Source: Knufia peltigerae
Taxonomy: Eukaryota; Ascomycota; Eurotiomycetes; Chaetothyriales; Trichomeriaceae
Direction: 5' to 3'
DNA length: 40,235 bases
NCBI GenBank assembly: GCA_030247855.1
Contig: JAPDRN010000205.1
Span: 1-40,235 of the forward strand
Below are positions 22,146-32,535 of the stretch, one piece after another. The translations under genes and the position numbers were made by a program. Each line of letters opens with the position of its first letter. The stretch's first letter is position 1. The notes below the pieces were generated by a model, which was not told the DNA's origin, did not search any database, and was given only the letters and a program-made list of their open reading frames with translations.

Positions 22146-22861
22146 CTGTTCTCGACGTGAACCGAGGTCGTCGTGCGGAGTTCTGAAGTCCGACGACTTC
22201 GTCCTTCTCCACGGCCAAACTAACCGCCGGCGGATAGTGATAATGTCAGGAGCTTGTGGAGCTGATAGAGCATCTTCATGGCGTGACGCAGGATGCTGTT
22301 GACCCATTCACCCGCAAGAGAATCTGGGGGAAGGTGATGTGCTGGCGATCTCGGCAGCTCGCGATACACATGTTGGTGGCGTTTTGGTCCTCATGAAGTT
22401 TATGCCGACGCGGTCGACGTACCATACGGTATCGCGTTTCAAGGCTCTGATAATGTAAATGAACACTCGTCACATACGAACAGTACTTGGAACCCTCGTT
22501 GGTAAAGCAGGTCGATTGCAATATGGACCTTTCTGGTTCATGGAGGAAGAAAAGACTGATGATGGCCTTCCTTGAATAGGAGTATTGCGATGAGGAGCGC
22601 GAACGGTAGACAACCACGGGAACTCGGCCCGAGACCCATCATGCCTATACCGAGGTAGTTATTAAGCCTAAGTTGATGGATATTTGGGGTTCTTTTAGTT
22701 AAAATATAGGCCAACCTGCCTAGAGAGATTCATGCGGAGTGTGCCTAAGTTGAGATCTGGGTGGCCGTAGAAAACCTCATTCACTCATGGGGCCTCCCTC
22801 CATCCTACCATGACACGTCTCATCAGTCGAAGCTGCTCCAGACCGTCAGCAACAATCTGAA
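22146..22861. other. Operator-containing region, possible further gene relic
   Basis: About 700 bp between the monooxygenase relic and the regulator gene. It holds operator copy 4 at 22176-22192. The part 22250-22620 is GC-rich and coding-like on both strands, but stops interrupt every frame and no family could be recognised; it may be the remnant of another gene. The last 200 bp are the promoter of the Zn2Cys6 gene and contain no copy of the motif. Confidence 0.45.
22176..22192 (+). promoter_or_regulatory. Putative Zn2Cys6 operator, copy 4
   Basis: The sequence is CGG-AGT-TCTG-AAG-T-CCG, upstream of the monooxygenase pseudogene. It keeps all eleven fixed positions although the gene beside it is dead. 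Confidence 0.62.
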
Positions 22862-25276
22862 ATGACTAGTACTGGCCATCGTTCTCGAAAGAACAAAGCT
22901 TGCCGAGCATGTCGTGTTCGCAAGGTAAGATGTAAAGGATTATGCTACAGTGCCTCGTTGACCATCAAGATCTGCTGACTACTTCCCCCTTTCACCACAG
23001 GTGAGATGCGATGGACAACGCCCAAGCTGCTCGCTATGCCAGTCATTGCAAGCGTCCTGTGTCTACGAGACCGACCGTAGGCAGGATTCTAGAATTTCCA
23101 AAGAGCACTTTCAGCAGGTCAATGACAAAGTGGCCAGTCTGGAGCAAATTTTAGCCGGCATGAGAGATCAAAATTCTTACAACGAGGTACTCCCGTCGAC
23201 CGAAAGTTCAGCAACCCGAGAATCTCGTGTCGAGTCCGTGGACAGCACACTGGAGGCATTGGTGTTCAACAAGCATGAAAGCCTCCCTCAGCTGCCTCTA
23301 CGCACACCTTTGCCAGAATCGCCATCTCGAGAACTGACCTCACACCGCACCGTGCCTGTCCACACACTAGTGCAGAGTGAGACTGGCATATCCATCCATG
23401 GTCCAGCGTCTGCCTTCTTTGAACCTCTGTCGATGAGGTCGTTACCCAGCGGAATAAGTGTTCCTACCGACAGCCCAGTATCCATACGCAACCAACAGCA
23501 AACAGATGACGAAATCCGTCGCGAGCTATTCGCGTATTCTGCGCTAGAGTTTCAGAAGGAGTATACCTACATGTCAGAACGAATGCTCGATCTCGATGGC
23601 GTCGACTGGGAGACCGCGGACCACTTGTTCCAGCTGCACTGGAATCTCCACCACCTTGGATTCTTGATCACCTATCGACCAGCCATCATGCACAGCCTCG
23701 CGACGGGCGGGCCACATTGCAACAAACTACTACTCAACGCGATCTACTACACGGCCGCCTTGCAAAGCAGTCGACCCAACATGCGCGACGACCCTGCACA
23801 TCCCCAGTACTTCGGCACCAAATTCTTCCATCGTTTCCAGTCATTGCTGGCCTCAGAGCTGCAAAGGTCATCTACGGCTAGTATCGCAGCGCTCGTGTTG
23901 ATGGGGTCGTCGTGTGTATCAAATGGCAGACAAACAATCGGCTGGCTGTATGCAGGACTCTCATACCAGATGATTGTCGATCTTGGTCTACATGTCGATC
24001 CCGACAAGGTGCAAATGTCCAGTCTGGTGCCAAGTAAGCCTCCCATTCCAATGACGGCAGTTGACATTGAGATCCAGCGGCGTTACATCTGGGGCGCCTA
24101 TTTGAACGACCGGTTCCAGTCGCTGTACTTCGGACGGCCCCCGAGCCTCCGCATGATCGAAGGCGTGGAGGCGTCGCAGACCGTCCTCGACGACTATGAA
24201 GAACTGGAATTGTGGAAGCCATACATCGACCCAACGGGCGCAGATCCCCCAGTGAACTTCACACCACAGCCGGCGCGAGCTGTGTCTACAAGGGCAGCGC
24301 TCGTTCGGCTTGCAGAAATCACAGACCAGATCATTGAAAGCTTCTACACGCCCAAATCGGGAAGGATGTCCACGGAGGAGGCACACTGCGGAGTCCAACG
24401 GCTGCAGCACCAGCTCGACCTTTGGGCCGAGACTCTACCAGTACACCTACGCTATGAGCCGGGGGATCTACCAGTTCCACCGGCCATACGCTTCAATTTG
24501 CAGTATGTTGTTACCAAACCTTGCAACTTCATCAACACGATGTTCCTTGGATGGACTACCCAGAACCAAGCTAACCATGACCAACGACATCCAGCACCAC
24601 TTTCAGCCTCCTACACATCCTCCTGCACCGGCCCTTCCTCCGCGACGGGCACCTCGAAGCCCTCGGCGCAGACGAGCCCACCCGGCACGACATCTGTGCC
24701 TCGGCCGCACTGCGCATCTATAACCTCGCCCGAATCTACCGCGACACCTTCACGTTGCGCCGAGCCACCTACCTCTTCAGCTACGCCGTTTTCTCCGCCG
24801 CAACTGTCTTGCCCATGCACGCGTCTCCATCAGCTGACCCGACGCAGCGCAAGGAGATGGTTGTATTCTTCTGGAACGCGCTCAAGGAGCTCCAGAACGG
24901 CGCAAATTTCGGCCTGCGTAAGACCGTCCGTATCATTGGCGGCATGTTTGAGCGCGCAGGTATCGACCTCAATGCTCTGCCGCTGACGGACAAGAGGCCC
25001 AATTACCACCAATCTTATGACGACGAAGGCCTTCGCGCCGGCTCCAACTCGTCCGCCAACATCGACGCTCAAAATCTACACGTGCAGCCCGCAAGCGGGC
25101 TGGACACGCTCACCGGCGAGAGTTTCAAGGACTTCTACAACGACCTTTCCTTCGAAAATATTGACTGGCCAGCCTTTGTGGACGTCGATGCCAACCATGA
25201 CAACGATGAGTTGCTCTATGGGCTTTTCCGGGCTGGAGATGGCAGCATAGATGCTCCACTGGGTCTCCCGTCCTGA
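22862..25276 (+). CDS. Zn2Cys6 fungal transcription factor, probable cluster regulator
   Basis: Three exons: 22862-22924, 23001-24502 and 24595-25276. The introns are 22925-23000 (GTAAGA...CAG) and 24503-24594 (GTATGT...CAG), giving about 748 residues. The binuclear zinc cluster has its six Cys at 14, 17, 24, 31, 34 and 41 and is split by the first intron right after RVRK, a common position. A coiled-coil-like linker (FQQVNDKVASLEQILAGM) follows and would allow dimer formation. The central region is the fungal-specific transcription factor domain (PF04082-like), with YTAALQSSRP, GWLYAGLSYQMIVDLGLHVDP and RRYIWGAYLNDRFQSLYFGRPPSL. The second splice gives FNLHTTFSLLHILLHRPFL, which fits the family, whereas reading through gives a meaningless Ser/Pro-rich tail. 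The C-terminus is acidic, as in activation domains. It is the nearest candidate to bind the CGG-N11-CCG sites. Confidence 0.9.
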
Positions 25277-26013
25277 TCACGAAAGTCCGCGGTGGTACCT
25301 GTCATCGGGATAACTATAAAGCTTTGGCATCAGGTCAAGCATGGACCCATGATCATCCCACCCTAGATGGGAAGCGGACGAAGAGCATTGCCTGCGATCA
25401 CCCTACCCCTCGCCTCCGTTTGAAGACCTTGACGCTGAGGGAGGCATCAGCTTCCAAAGTCATGTCACACCTACCTAGTTCAGCATCTACTGGGTTAGGG
25501 GATAAAGGATACATTTCGATAGTGTCCGACCGCGAGGCTGTGGTGGCTGCTTCAGCATGAAAGTCTGAATCGGCACGAGGAGTCAGAAAGATGTCTCAAA
25601 TCGTTCTTACAAAACTGTACCCTACTCCAGGAGACTTGAACGATGAGTCTGGGATCTTGCAGTGTTTGAAGGTCAAGACGCATTAGGTAAGTACCCAAAA
25701 ATGGAGTCCTCCGGGGTTGTGGTCAACTATGGAACTCACCTCGGCGCAGAGTGCAATAGGGAGACTGCGGTAGAAATCAGACCGTCGCTGCGAGGCTTCT
25801 TCTTCTTTTTAATGCTATCAACGAAGGGAAACGAAAGAATCACAATATATACTCCGTATAAGAAATGCATTTTCAGAAAATTGAAAGTTTTCGAGATTTT
25901 AGTGAGCTAAGTTCTTTAATTTCTCCAATGTTACGACTTAATCATCCTCATCACTCTCCCAGTCACTGAGCGAAATTCTAGGATAAACATAAAGCGAATT
26001 TAGGGAGCCGGCG
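25277..26013. other. Convergent intergenic region, no gene seen
   Basis: About 740 bp between the regulator stop and the stop of the kinase-like locus. No supported gene. An exact TACTCCGTA lies at 25850-25858. Confidence 0.45.
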
Positions 26014-28234
26014 TCACCCTGGCTGGTGTTCAGTGCCTAAGGCCATACTTCCCCCCGGTTGAAAGGCGCGAATTAGGGAATCTACTTGTGACAAAGCGTC
26101 TTGCCGGGTTGAGATTCGGTCTCTTCTCGAAGCGCTGGGCGTGCTCAACACTGGCGGTGGGTCCTCGCAATTCAGCCACACGCTCAGGGGGGTCTTGCCT
26201 AAGTCGCTTTCCGCACGGTTCTTGCGATACTGGCGTTGGTAGTAGTCTGGGGTGTTTGTCTCTTTCGAGTCGGCCTCCACCTGCCGTAAGATCTGGTCCA
26301 TCCAGTCAGCCAACTCTGCCGCCTTCCATCGTAGCTTAGGATCGATGCGCAGAAGTTGTCGGATGGCCACTATAGTATTCTGAAAGGCTTGCATTCCCGC
26401 ATAAATCCGATCCAGCTCTTGGAGGGCTCGCTCAACGACGGGCTTTAGATTGCTCGATCCTTTGTCGAATCCACCTGGTTCCTCAGACCAGAATACGTCG
26501 ATAGAATCATATCCAGGAAAATTGCTGGGTCCTTCGGGAAACCAGGCTTCCTCGCCGTCCAGATAGAACCCAGACAGCCACAAGAGCAGCTCGAGGAAGA
26601 TACAGCCAAGGCCCCACATGTCGATGGGGCGGGAGGCTACTCGAGTACCTCGCATCTTGTAAGCTTCAGGGGGCCAGTATGCTCTCGTGCCCAAGTCCAC
26701 TTCATCCCATCCATCCCATTCATCCCCCCAATGAACCTTACTGCCGGTGGCATTGTTCAACACACCCTGACCCAAGTTGCTGAACTTGAAACTACGGTAT
26801 TGCCCCTCATGCTTCTCGAAGACAAGAATTTTTTCTGGCTTGATATTGTTATGCCTGTGTTCTGGGTCGTTCTCTTCCAAGCTGTGTACGTGTTTGACTG
26901 CTGTCGCGAGTCCCTTCAACTGGTGCAGAAACCAGAGTACTACGGGTGTGGTCAAAGAGGGAGACTGAGTATTTTGGATGAAGTGTCGCAGGTCGCACCG
27001 GGCCTTGTCGTACAAGACGTATGATTTATGATGCTGAGTCCAGCTCATGATGTGTCCAACAATATGATCATGAGAAATACCGGCGAATTTTAGTAGCATT
27101 GCTTTCTCCCGCTCAAAAGACTCATGTCGGGAAAATTCCTTTACGGCGAATTCACAATCAGGATCCTGCATTGCACAAGTCAGCAAAAGATCGTTAGCCA
27201 TGGACAGTACGGTCTTACGCCAGAGACGTATTGATGAGACCGTTCTATCGTAACCTTGTACACCTTTCCGGAAGGTCCTACTCCTAACCAAGATAATCTT
27301 GGGAGGCCTGTGCGATCTTTATCTCCGGTATGGCATAGTGGCAGAACGTCGTCGTCAGATAGGTTATCATGCTTCAAGTTGCGAATTACTTTTCTGGCGA
27401 AGAATTTTGGCAGGCATCCAATGACATCGTGCGTATCGGTGTCACAATCCTCTTTATGACACCCAACATGAGTGTTGTCGTTGGGATGTTCGCTAGGCTC
27501 GTCAGAGCAACCATGATCATTGATCAGATGTCGGAGATACTCCATATCGAGGCGTAGATATACGCAAATCGCGAACAGCTTGGAAGCTTTGTTGAGGACC
27601 TTGGTGATCAAGGCTTTGCAGGCGGCTTGATCAAGCTGGAGTTTGGTGTCCTCCTCGGCTATTCGCTCCACCACTTCTAGGCTGAGCAAGGCATCAATAT
27701 CACAACAGGGGATATACTCTAAACCCAAGAAATTGACCTTGACCTTTCTTTTCAGCTCCGATTTGACCATTCCTGCGTATGACTGCCGCTCTGACTTCTT
27801 CGGCTTCACATAGCCGCAGTCCCAGTATACTTCTAAAGAGAAGTGTGCTTTGGGGTGCTGACTGATGAAACCGCAAATCTGCACAATAGCGTTTTCGCTC
27901 AGAGCCTTGAAATCAAAGTGCATCTTGTCGAGAATTGCGTAATGTTCATCGTTGGGAAGTTCCGGTGGGCCTTTGACTCTGCAGGAGACGGTTCTCGTAT
28001 ACAGTGTTGTCGGTGCGAATTCGCCTCCTGCCCAAGCCTCCGATCTGTTCTTGATGGGATCGAGATCCTTGTAGGCTTCAGGCACCGTCCAGTCAAAGTT
28101 ACGAAAGCTGCTCTCCGCAGAAATTCCTCCCTCATCAACGTGATAATAGACTTGGACAGATATTGTCCTTGGAAACAAAGGTACCGTGGGGTCTGGGTCG
28201 CGTATGACAGGGGGGGAATTTTGGTTTTCGAGAG
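26014..28234 (-). CDS. Pseudokinase-domain half of patatin-kinase locus
   Basis: The open frame runs from 28234 to 27219, then intron 27218-27166 (GTAAGA...GATCT..GCTGAC..CAG), then 27165-26014. The first ~300 residues (from VIRDPDPTVPLFPR) are of unknown fold. A protein kinase domain follows: Gly-rich loop LGVGPSGKVYKV, Lys in CEFAVKEF, hinge region YVLYDKARCDLRHFI, activation-segment end YWPPEAY, and DMWGLGCIFLELLLW. Key residues are replaced. The catalytic loop reads HNNIKPEK where fungal homologues read HGDIKPEN (Asp to Asn at 26845-26847, Asn to Lys), and the DFG motif reads NLG (Asp to Asn at 26776-26778). It is thus predicted to be a pseudokinase that may bind nucleotide or partners but not phosphorylate. 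No start ATG fits at its head; it most likely continues from the patatin-like half upstream. Confidence 0.7.
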
Positions 28235-30254
28235 CTAGTTATTTGTCTCTGCCTCTCCTGAGCTCTTGCTATTTGACCTTCGTCAGATACGTTCAATGCT
28301 CTTGGTTCATGTTCTTTCGAGATTCCGTAATATAGTTTCCATCGATCCGTCTGAGCACGATTCTTGCGCGCGGTGAAGAGCGTTTCTGCGCATTGCAACA
28401 TTCTGAATCGTACATCTGAGTTTTTTAGAAACATACGAACCTCCGCTTCAATATCGTCTATGCTCTCATTTTGGAACAAGCCAAATCTTCCCAACCGCAC
28501 GTTGAGTCTTTCGTAATGGAGACGGTTATCCACCATTTCGGCATACTTTGAGAGGTCGTGCCCCTCCACGGTAAGGTCTGAACTACGACGTGAATCCTTG
28601 ACCAATCTGGGTATGCTACCAAGCCAGCGTTTAAACTTGCCACGGCGACCGTTGGATTCTGATCCGAGGCTGAGCAGCATAGCGACATGACCCCTGCCTT
28701 CTTCTTCGCGTTGTGATAAACGTCTCACTTTCTCAAAGGCCAATGTCTCTAGGTTATTATTCCTGAGTGACCCACCTGTGTATTCCTCTCCATTGATGCT
28801 GAGAGGCTTGGAATATCTAATGCGGGTATCAGAGCTGAAATGGCAAAATAGTACTGATACTTACGTTGGCGCAGCAGATGTTGCTCGTGCAGCCTGACGA
28901 AGTTCGACATCAACTGACTGCTGCTCACCGTCCTGGAAGCTGTTCAGAAAGGTAGGAGACATCGCAGTCTCTCCAACTCGGTGTACGTAAAGCATGCTGC
29001 GACCAGATCAATATTCCATTGCTTTCTGAGAAGAGCACACTGACGTTCTGCACATCGCCGGCTCCTCCTGAAGAAAGGGGCCGTCATAGGTAGAAGCTAA
29101 AAACGAGGCAAGATCACGTTTCCCGCTCTCCCACTCCCATCGTTTGTATGCTACGATACATTCCTTGATACTCATCCTCAGTCGGCTTAGCATTATGGCG
29201 ATCATGCTAGGTGGCTTAGAGTTAGTCTTCCTGCCCATGCGGCTGTCTTTATCCCGAAAACTCACCCTCCGGTATCTATACCAACAACATAATCGAAGTA
29301 ATTGCAGACGTTGAGAGGATTTAGGATATCTGAAGGGTCATTTGCAGCTTCCAAGTCCTTCAACATGTCCATCAGCGTCTCTAGAACGATCAACGAAGAC
29401 AGCCCGCCGACGCCTCCGCCATCTACCAAATAATGTGAGTGAAGATCTAGTCTCAAACAAAAGTAAGAACGAACCTATCGTCAGCATATATTTTGGTGCC
29501 CAGGGTTTCACTTCATGAGAAGCTGACAAAGCGCTCTGATGTTCGTGGAGTACGTTCGAGGTATCTTTCGCAATAGAATCATCTGATACCTTGCTTTGAA
29601 TCCCTTTCGCCTTCTTTAAATGGCTCTGCCTAAATGCGCTTTCTGTCGCGATGATGTGCTCAATCAAGGCTCTTTTCGGGCCGTCGTGCAATCTCAAAGC
29701 CTGTTCTGTCCCGATAACGTCGCTGAGGTCGACGAGATCTAAGACCAGATCCATGACACGGTTACAGGCATCACGCAGTGGTGCAAGCAGTTCATCGTCA
29801 ATTCTATAAGAGTGTTACCATTGTAAGATGAAAGCTTTTCACAAGTCGACGATAGAAGGGAGGATTCCACATACTCGGAGACCGAGGCAAGATTCGCTAA
29901 CAAGTCTTGTATCATTCCAAACTCGTCCTGGAATTTCTGCAAAATTTCACGTACTCTTTCCGAGGGCAGGCAGTGCTCAAAACTCAAGATCTTCTCGAAA
30001 GTGAGTTTTTGGTCTGATTCGGCGTTCATATCGTGCCACCAAATTTGCAACCTGAAATATGCATCTTTAAGTTTCATTGGGATGCCATCCAGACAGGATG
30101 CAACCTGCGGCGGAAAGTGCGTCTGTGCTTGAGCGATGTTGTCTAAGGAGCGAAGAAACAATTTGTTGAGGGCAACAGTCGGCTCGAGGTCATTGATGTT
30201 GTCTTCCACAACAACTTCTTGCCCCTGTTGCCGGCCCGATATCGATGCCGACAT
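28135..30254 (-). CDS. Patatin-like domain half, catalytic residues lost
   Basis: Six exons: 30254-29875, 29803-29475, 29422-29266, 29206-29045, 28996-28865 and 28816 down to about 28210 (the same frame stops at 28135). Introns are 48-71 nt with GTATGT, GTTCGT, GTGAGT, GTCAGT and GTAAGT donors. A helical N-terminal domain of about 230 residues precedes a patatin fold: LTIDGGGVGGLSSL (Arg of DGGGxRG replaced by Gly), VVGIDTGG where homologues have GTSTGG (nucleophile Ser to Asp, residue ~286, codon 29274-29276), IAIMLSRLRMSIKECI, RQAARATSAAPTYSKP, and YTGGSLRNNN where homologues have VDGGLGANNP (catalytic Asp to Gly, codon 28774-28776). Patatins hydrolyse lipid acyl esters with a Ser-Asp dyad; this copy lacks both, so it should be inactive as a lipase. 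The frame change at 28210-28216 decides whether it is fused to the kinase half. Confidence 0.78.
28210..28216. other. Seven-base C/G run at frame change
   Basis: On the minus strand the patatin frame (SSRKPKFPP) and the kinase frame (PPVIRDPDPTVP) meet at this run of seven C. Coding-like sequence abuts on both sides, with one base too many for a continuous frame. A 43-nt intron with a poor GTCAAA donor and CTAG acceptor (28235-28277 approximately) is an alternative explanation. Confidence 0.55.
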
Positions 30255-30942
30255 GGCTTCAAGATCGATGCTGCAAGTCGTTGTTCCTTGAACCGGGACT
30301 TTCTAGTGAGGAGAAAAGTCCGAGTACCAGGAATCACAGGAAATTTCAGCTTAAGTCAGCCGCTCGTGGACGGTCAGGCTGAAAGCGATGCCAGGAGACT
30401 CAGTACCAATAGAATCCTAAGAGCAATGTGGTTGATGCAATCTGATAAGCGGGGTGCTTTATACGTATGTAGCAATCCGACCACTGCCATGATTCATTTC
30501 TTGTTACATTGTATGGAGAAGTGACATGCAGTGGACAAAGAAAACAATGAAGGACGGTCAAGCCGAGTGTTGGTACACTGGGGATAGGAAGTGACAACAA
30601 AGAAAAGCAATGAAAGAGTGTCAGCCTAGTGTTAGCAGACTCACAATCTTTTCTTGTGATTGGCTTACAGGTCTGACTGCAATGTTAACCTGCATCAACA
30701 TGCATGTACTAGATCAAGGTGGCTGAGACAATGGAAGGCAGCCTCTTCAGCTGCACCATTCTTCCCGGAGTTTTGGAACTTGCTGCTTCCCAGATCCCTT
30801 TCTCAACCTTACAAGAGTGGTAGGAGATCATTGTGGACAAGAAGCGGAGGCTTCCACCATGATACGAACGGGCCATTTGTATATACATATCTGAGGATCT
30901 CTTCTCCGATATCCATCTTCTGGGTGAGCGCCATCAGTAACC
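30255..30942. promoter_or_regulatory. Divergent region between patatin-kinase and HeLo-like genes
   Basis: About 690 bp shared by two divergent genes of related type. No small gene or specific element was recognised. Co-expression of the two genes from here is possible but not shown. Confidence 0.35.
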
Positions 30943-32518
30943 ATGATCCCGGAACCGTTTTCGATTACTACTGGCGTTCTTGGTATTATTGGATTTCTCA
31001 ACCTTGCCCGAGCAGGCGCACAAGCCCTATACAAAGATGTCCAGGCATACCAAGATGCTCCGAAAGATGTGTTGAAATTTTCGAAAGATGCCAACTTGGT
31101 TGAGTATCGGATCGACCTTTGGAAGCGTGCTTGGCTCATTAGGCCTGATTCGCACCAGGATTGGCCTGTGGAACTTTGGGGTGAACGTGGCTGGGAGTCC
31201 ATCTGCCACCTGATCGATACACTCGAGTCTCTCTCCCGGTCTATCGACGATATGTTCGAGCCATATCTCCAGGAGTTTGTGGCCGACCAGCCTATGGCCA
31301 GTACTTCAGGTGGCAACCACGCGAGCGCTCCCTCCATAGCTGCCGATGCCCTGAGGAGGAGGGCAATGGATAAGGGCAACAAAGATCGCCTGGCAGCCAG
31401 AATATTCTGGCTCCAGAAGATTTCATACGCTCTAGCGAACAGAGAAAACCTCAAGACACATTTCGACCAATACAAAGGATTGATCGATAGCCTTCGCAGC
31501 ATGAGCAAGGAGGCATACTTTGAGTGTCACAACGTTGCCCGGTGCATTACAAACCGGGAGAGGAGGGAGATGACGATCAAAAGTATGCTTGTTGCCCAGG
31601 CTCTCAAAACAAGAGACGCCTCATGGGCGCTGCATCACTCCTGCAAAAGTGCCGGAAAAGGTGTAGTGGAGTTGGAACTCAGCCTCCTACGATGGAAATT
31701 GAATGAGAACACGGGGCGACCCTTCCACTCCGGCATTCCAGAACGACTGTGTTACTATGTGACACTGACACCAGACGCTCCCGACTCTCCCGCAGAACCA
31801 CCAGGTGGTGCACCTGAGCGCAAGCTCGAGCTGCTGTTTGAAAGGCGCAATAGTTCGCCAATGCAATGCATCGCATCATTCGCGGAAGTTTGCGCGGCGC
31901 TTAGCGACAATCAAACCGCGTATCTGCGCTGTCCATGTGTTTCCGAAACCCAACCGAATCAAAGGCTCATATTCAAGTGCTGCACATCAGACGATCCGTT
32001 CGCCTCTAACGAGCGCCGACAATCGAGCCTAAAAGACCTTATAACCAGCTCGGCAACAAGAGCTCAGCTTTCGGAGATGTCGTTACGGGACAGGGTTGAA
32101 GCAGCTTACGTATCGCAGAATGCAGTTTCCTACTGCTGGTGACTTGCTGGCTGTCGGCAATGGAAAGTGCCCACATCACTCGGTCAGCTCAACATCTGGT
32201 GGAGCCGAACCTCGCTATCGCGTACTTGTCGGACCGTGTTTAGGAGATAATGACGGTCTCTTCAATCTCCAAACCCAACGCCTTGGACAGCTTCTGCGAG
32301 AATTGGCCTTGGGCTCAGATTTCACCTCATCGTACGATAACGAACGAGATTTCATCCTTCTAGTCAGGGAAGTCGGCGAACAATACCAGAAGGCAATAGA
32401 TTTCTGTTGTAAGAGACCTCCTCCGGGCTCTGCCCTCAGCCTCAGGACACGCAAGGAGTATGACAACTATTACACCGGAATACTAGCAGACTTCTTTGAA
32501 CATGTCGTGTTGCCGTAA
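30943..32518 (+). CDS. HeLo-like / DUF7580-like protein with apparent frameshifts
   Basis: The ATG 30943 frame gives 399 residues before a stop at 32142. The N-terminus (ITTGVLGIIGFLNLARAGAQAL, then QAYQDAPKDVLKF and ANLVEYRIDLWKRAW) resembles the HeLo / prion-inhibition domain of fungal cell-death proteins: a hydrophobic first helix followed by a helical bundle. The later part leads into a DUF7580-like domain at SLRDRVEAAY. There the homologous sequence moves to a second frame (RIAECSFLLLVTCWLSAM, from 32109). Near 32190-32205 it moves to a third frame (EPRYRVLVGPCLGDNDG, LGQLLRELALGS, REVGEQYQKAIDFC) that stops at 32518. Two one-base losses explain this, so the gene is probably a recent pseudogene, unless the assembly is wrong here. 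An intact version would have about 525 residues. Confidence 0.6.
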
Positions 32519-32535
32519 GTATCGCATCAGACGCA

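Noticed and set aside
22276..22617. Minus-strand frame of 113 codons
   Set aside because: No protein-like pattern and no intact start context; at most part of a gene relic. A faint likeness to a fumarylacetoacetate-hydrolase motif in another frame was too weak to report.
24503..24986. Ser/Pro-rich C-terminal extension of the Zn2Cys6 protein by read-through
   Set aside because: A GTATGT...CAG intron restores the conserved transcription-factor domain in another frame; the read-through tail has no family resemblance.
29008..29010. In-frame stop in the patatin-like gene
   Set aside because: It lies inside a 48-nt intron (28997-29044) with a GTCAGT donor and CAG acceptor; removing it gives a continuous patatin domain.
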